The translations under genes and the position numbers were made by a program. Below the pieces are notes generated by a model. It had not been told where the DNA came from. It did not search any database and was given only the letters and a program-made list of their open reading frames with translations. A stretch of DNA of 5,000 nucleotides from Candidatus Nomurabacteria bacterium (GTDB taxonomy: Bacteria; Patescibacteriota; Minisyncoccia; Phycocordibacterales; UBA1006), in assembly GCA_943357975.1 (NCBI GenBank), contig CALRGS010000042.1, positions 1 to 5,000 on the forward strand, read 5' to 3'. Of this stretch, positions 4,684 through 5,000 are shown piece by piece. Within the stretch, counting starts at the first letter, position 1. Each line of letters begins with the position of its first letter.

Positions 4684-5000
4684 TTATTGAGTTTTTGGAA
4701 GCGGTGCAGGGTCTTGAGTATAAGCCGCGGTGGTGTATTTATTACTTGGATCCCACATCATCCATGAGTCTAGTCCAGAATCATACACAGCCTTCATTTG
4801 CGCCTTAACCATGTCTGAGGTATAGGTTACTCCCCCTATACTGAAGTCTTGAATCCATGGACGGATTTGTGAATAATTCACATGAGACTTTACTAATTCT
4901 GATGCATAAGGATCAGCAAGCATCGCATCAATTTTCTTCTTCGCACCAGCGAGAGCCTTCATAACCGTCTCGTAAGGTTTTGTTGCTGGGACGGCAATAC
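4684..5000 (-). CDS. Putative glycoside hydrolase, DUF4015-type, C-terminal fragment
   Basis: Only the last 104 residues are visible; the frame stays open to the right edge, so the start and most of the barrel are missing. The ATG at 4962 is internal, as coding continues upstream (IAVPATKPYETV before it). The visible part contains SQIRPWIQDFSIGG, then DMVKAQMKAVYDSGLDSWMMWDPSNKYT, which matches my memory of the end of DUF4015 putative glycosyl hydrolase domains: a tryptophan-rich strand with an RPWxQDF motif and a final W-x-W/P-SN-x-Y-T strand of a TIM barrel. Activity and substrate are unproven for this family. A short Pro-rich tail (DPAPLPKTQ) ends the protein. It is the first visible gene of the minus-strand operon leading to ctpA and rplI; the operon promoter must lie beyond the window or at the weak site near 4672. 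Confidence 0.8.
   Translation of the reverse strand, partial: IAVPATKPYETVMKALAGAKKKIDAMLADPYASELVKSHVNYSQIRPWIQDFSIGGVTYTSDMVKAQMKAVYDSGLDSWMMWDPSNKYTTAAYTQDPAPLPKTQ

Noticed and set aside
4399..4767. A plus-strand reading frame of 122 codons
   Set aside because: It is antisense to the two-TM gene and the end of the glycoside hydrolase gene, with low-complexity Asn/Ser runs and no domain; both minus-strand genes fit the operon better.
1..5000. CRISPR arrays, tRNA or rRNA genes, insertion sequences, defence genes
   Set aside because: No spaced direct repeats, no cloverleaf or rRNA-like stretches, and no transposase or nuclease-type proteins were found on either strand.

Overview
The window looks like a chromosomal segment of a candidate-phyla-radiation (Patescibacteria) bacterium, most likely a Parcubacteria-type lineage. 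Four things point that way: AT-leaning DNA, short intergenic gaps, weak or absent Shine-Dalgarno sequences at nearly every gene, and several small membrane-anchored proteins of kinds I associate with these genomes. The presence of bL9 argues against CPR groups reported to lack it. This placement is inference from protein style; no 16S or other marker is in view. All stop codons are TAA or TAG, so nothing here tests for a recoded TGA.

Layout, left to right. (1) Positions 1-1089 (+): the 3' part of a coiled-coil M23 metallopeptidase of the PcsB/EnvC type, ending in a small hairpin terminator that overlaps its stop codon. (2) Positions 1146-2324 (-): a tight two-gene unit. An Ada-like Cys domain on a membrane anchor comes first, then a membrane-anchored CAP (YkwD-like) protein three bases later. 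(3) Positions 2325-2368: a 44-base AT-rich divergent promoter region. (4) Positions 2369-2641 (+): rpmA (ribosomal protein bL27) on its own, closed by a perfect bidirectional terminator. (5) Positions 2672-5000 (-): a probable operon read right to left. It holds the C-terminal end of a DUF4015-type putative glycoside hydrolase, a two-TM small protein, a CtpA-like S41 protease and rplI (bL9), and ends at the same shared terminator.

The non-ribosomal genes form an envelope group: a wall hydrolase, a processing protease, a CAP protein, a putative glycan hydrolase and small membrane proteins. In other bacteria M23 proteins of the EnvC/PcsB kind control septal wall cleavage, and Ctp proteases can process wall enzymes or their regulators, so a shared role in wall remodelling is plausible but not shown.

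The most interesting non-coding feature is the rplI leader. Its near-perfect palindrome pairs the window's only strong Shine-Dalgarno (AGGAGG) with an upstream CCTCCT. It could be a translational switch, a dispersed REP-like repeat that landed there, or both. I found no RNA gene, CRISPR array, insertion sequence or clearly new defence or mobile system. No gene-free stretch exceeds 300 bases.
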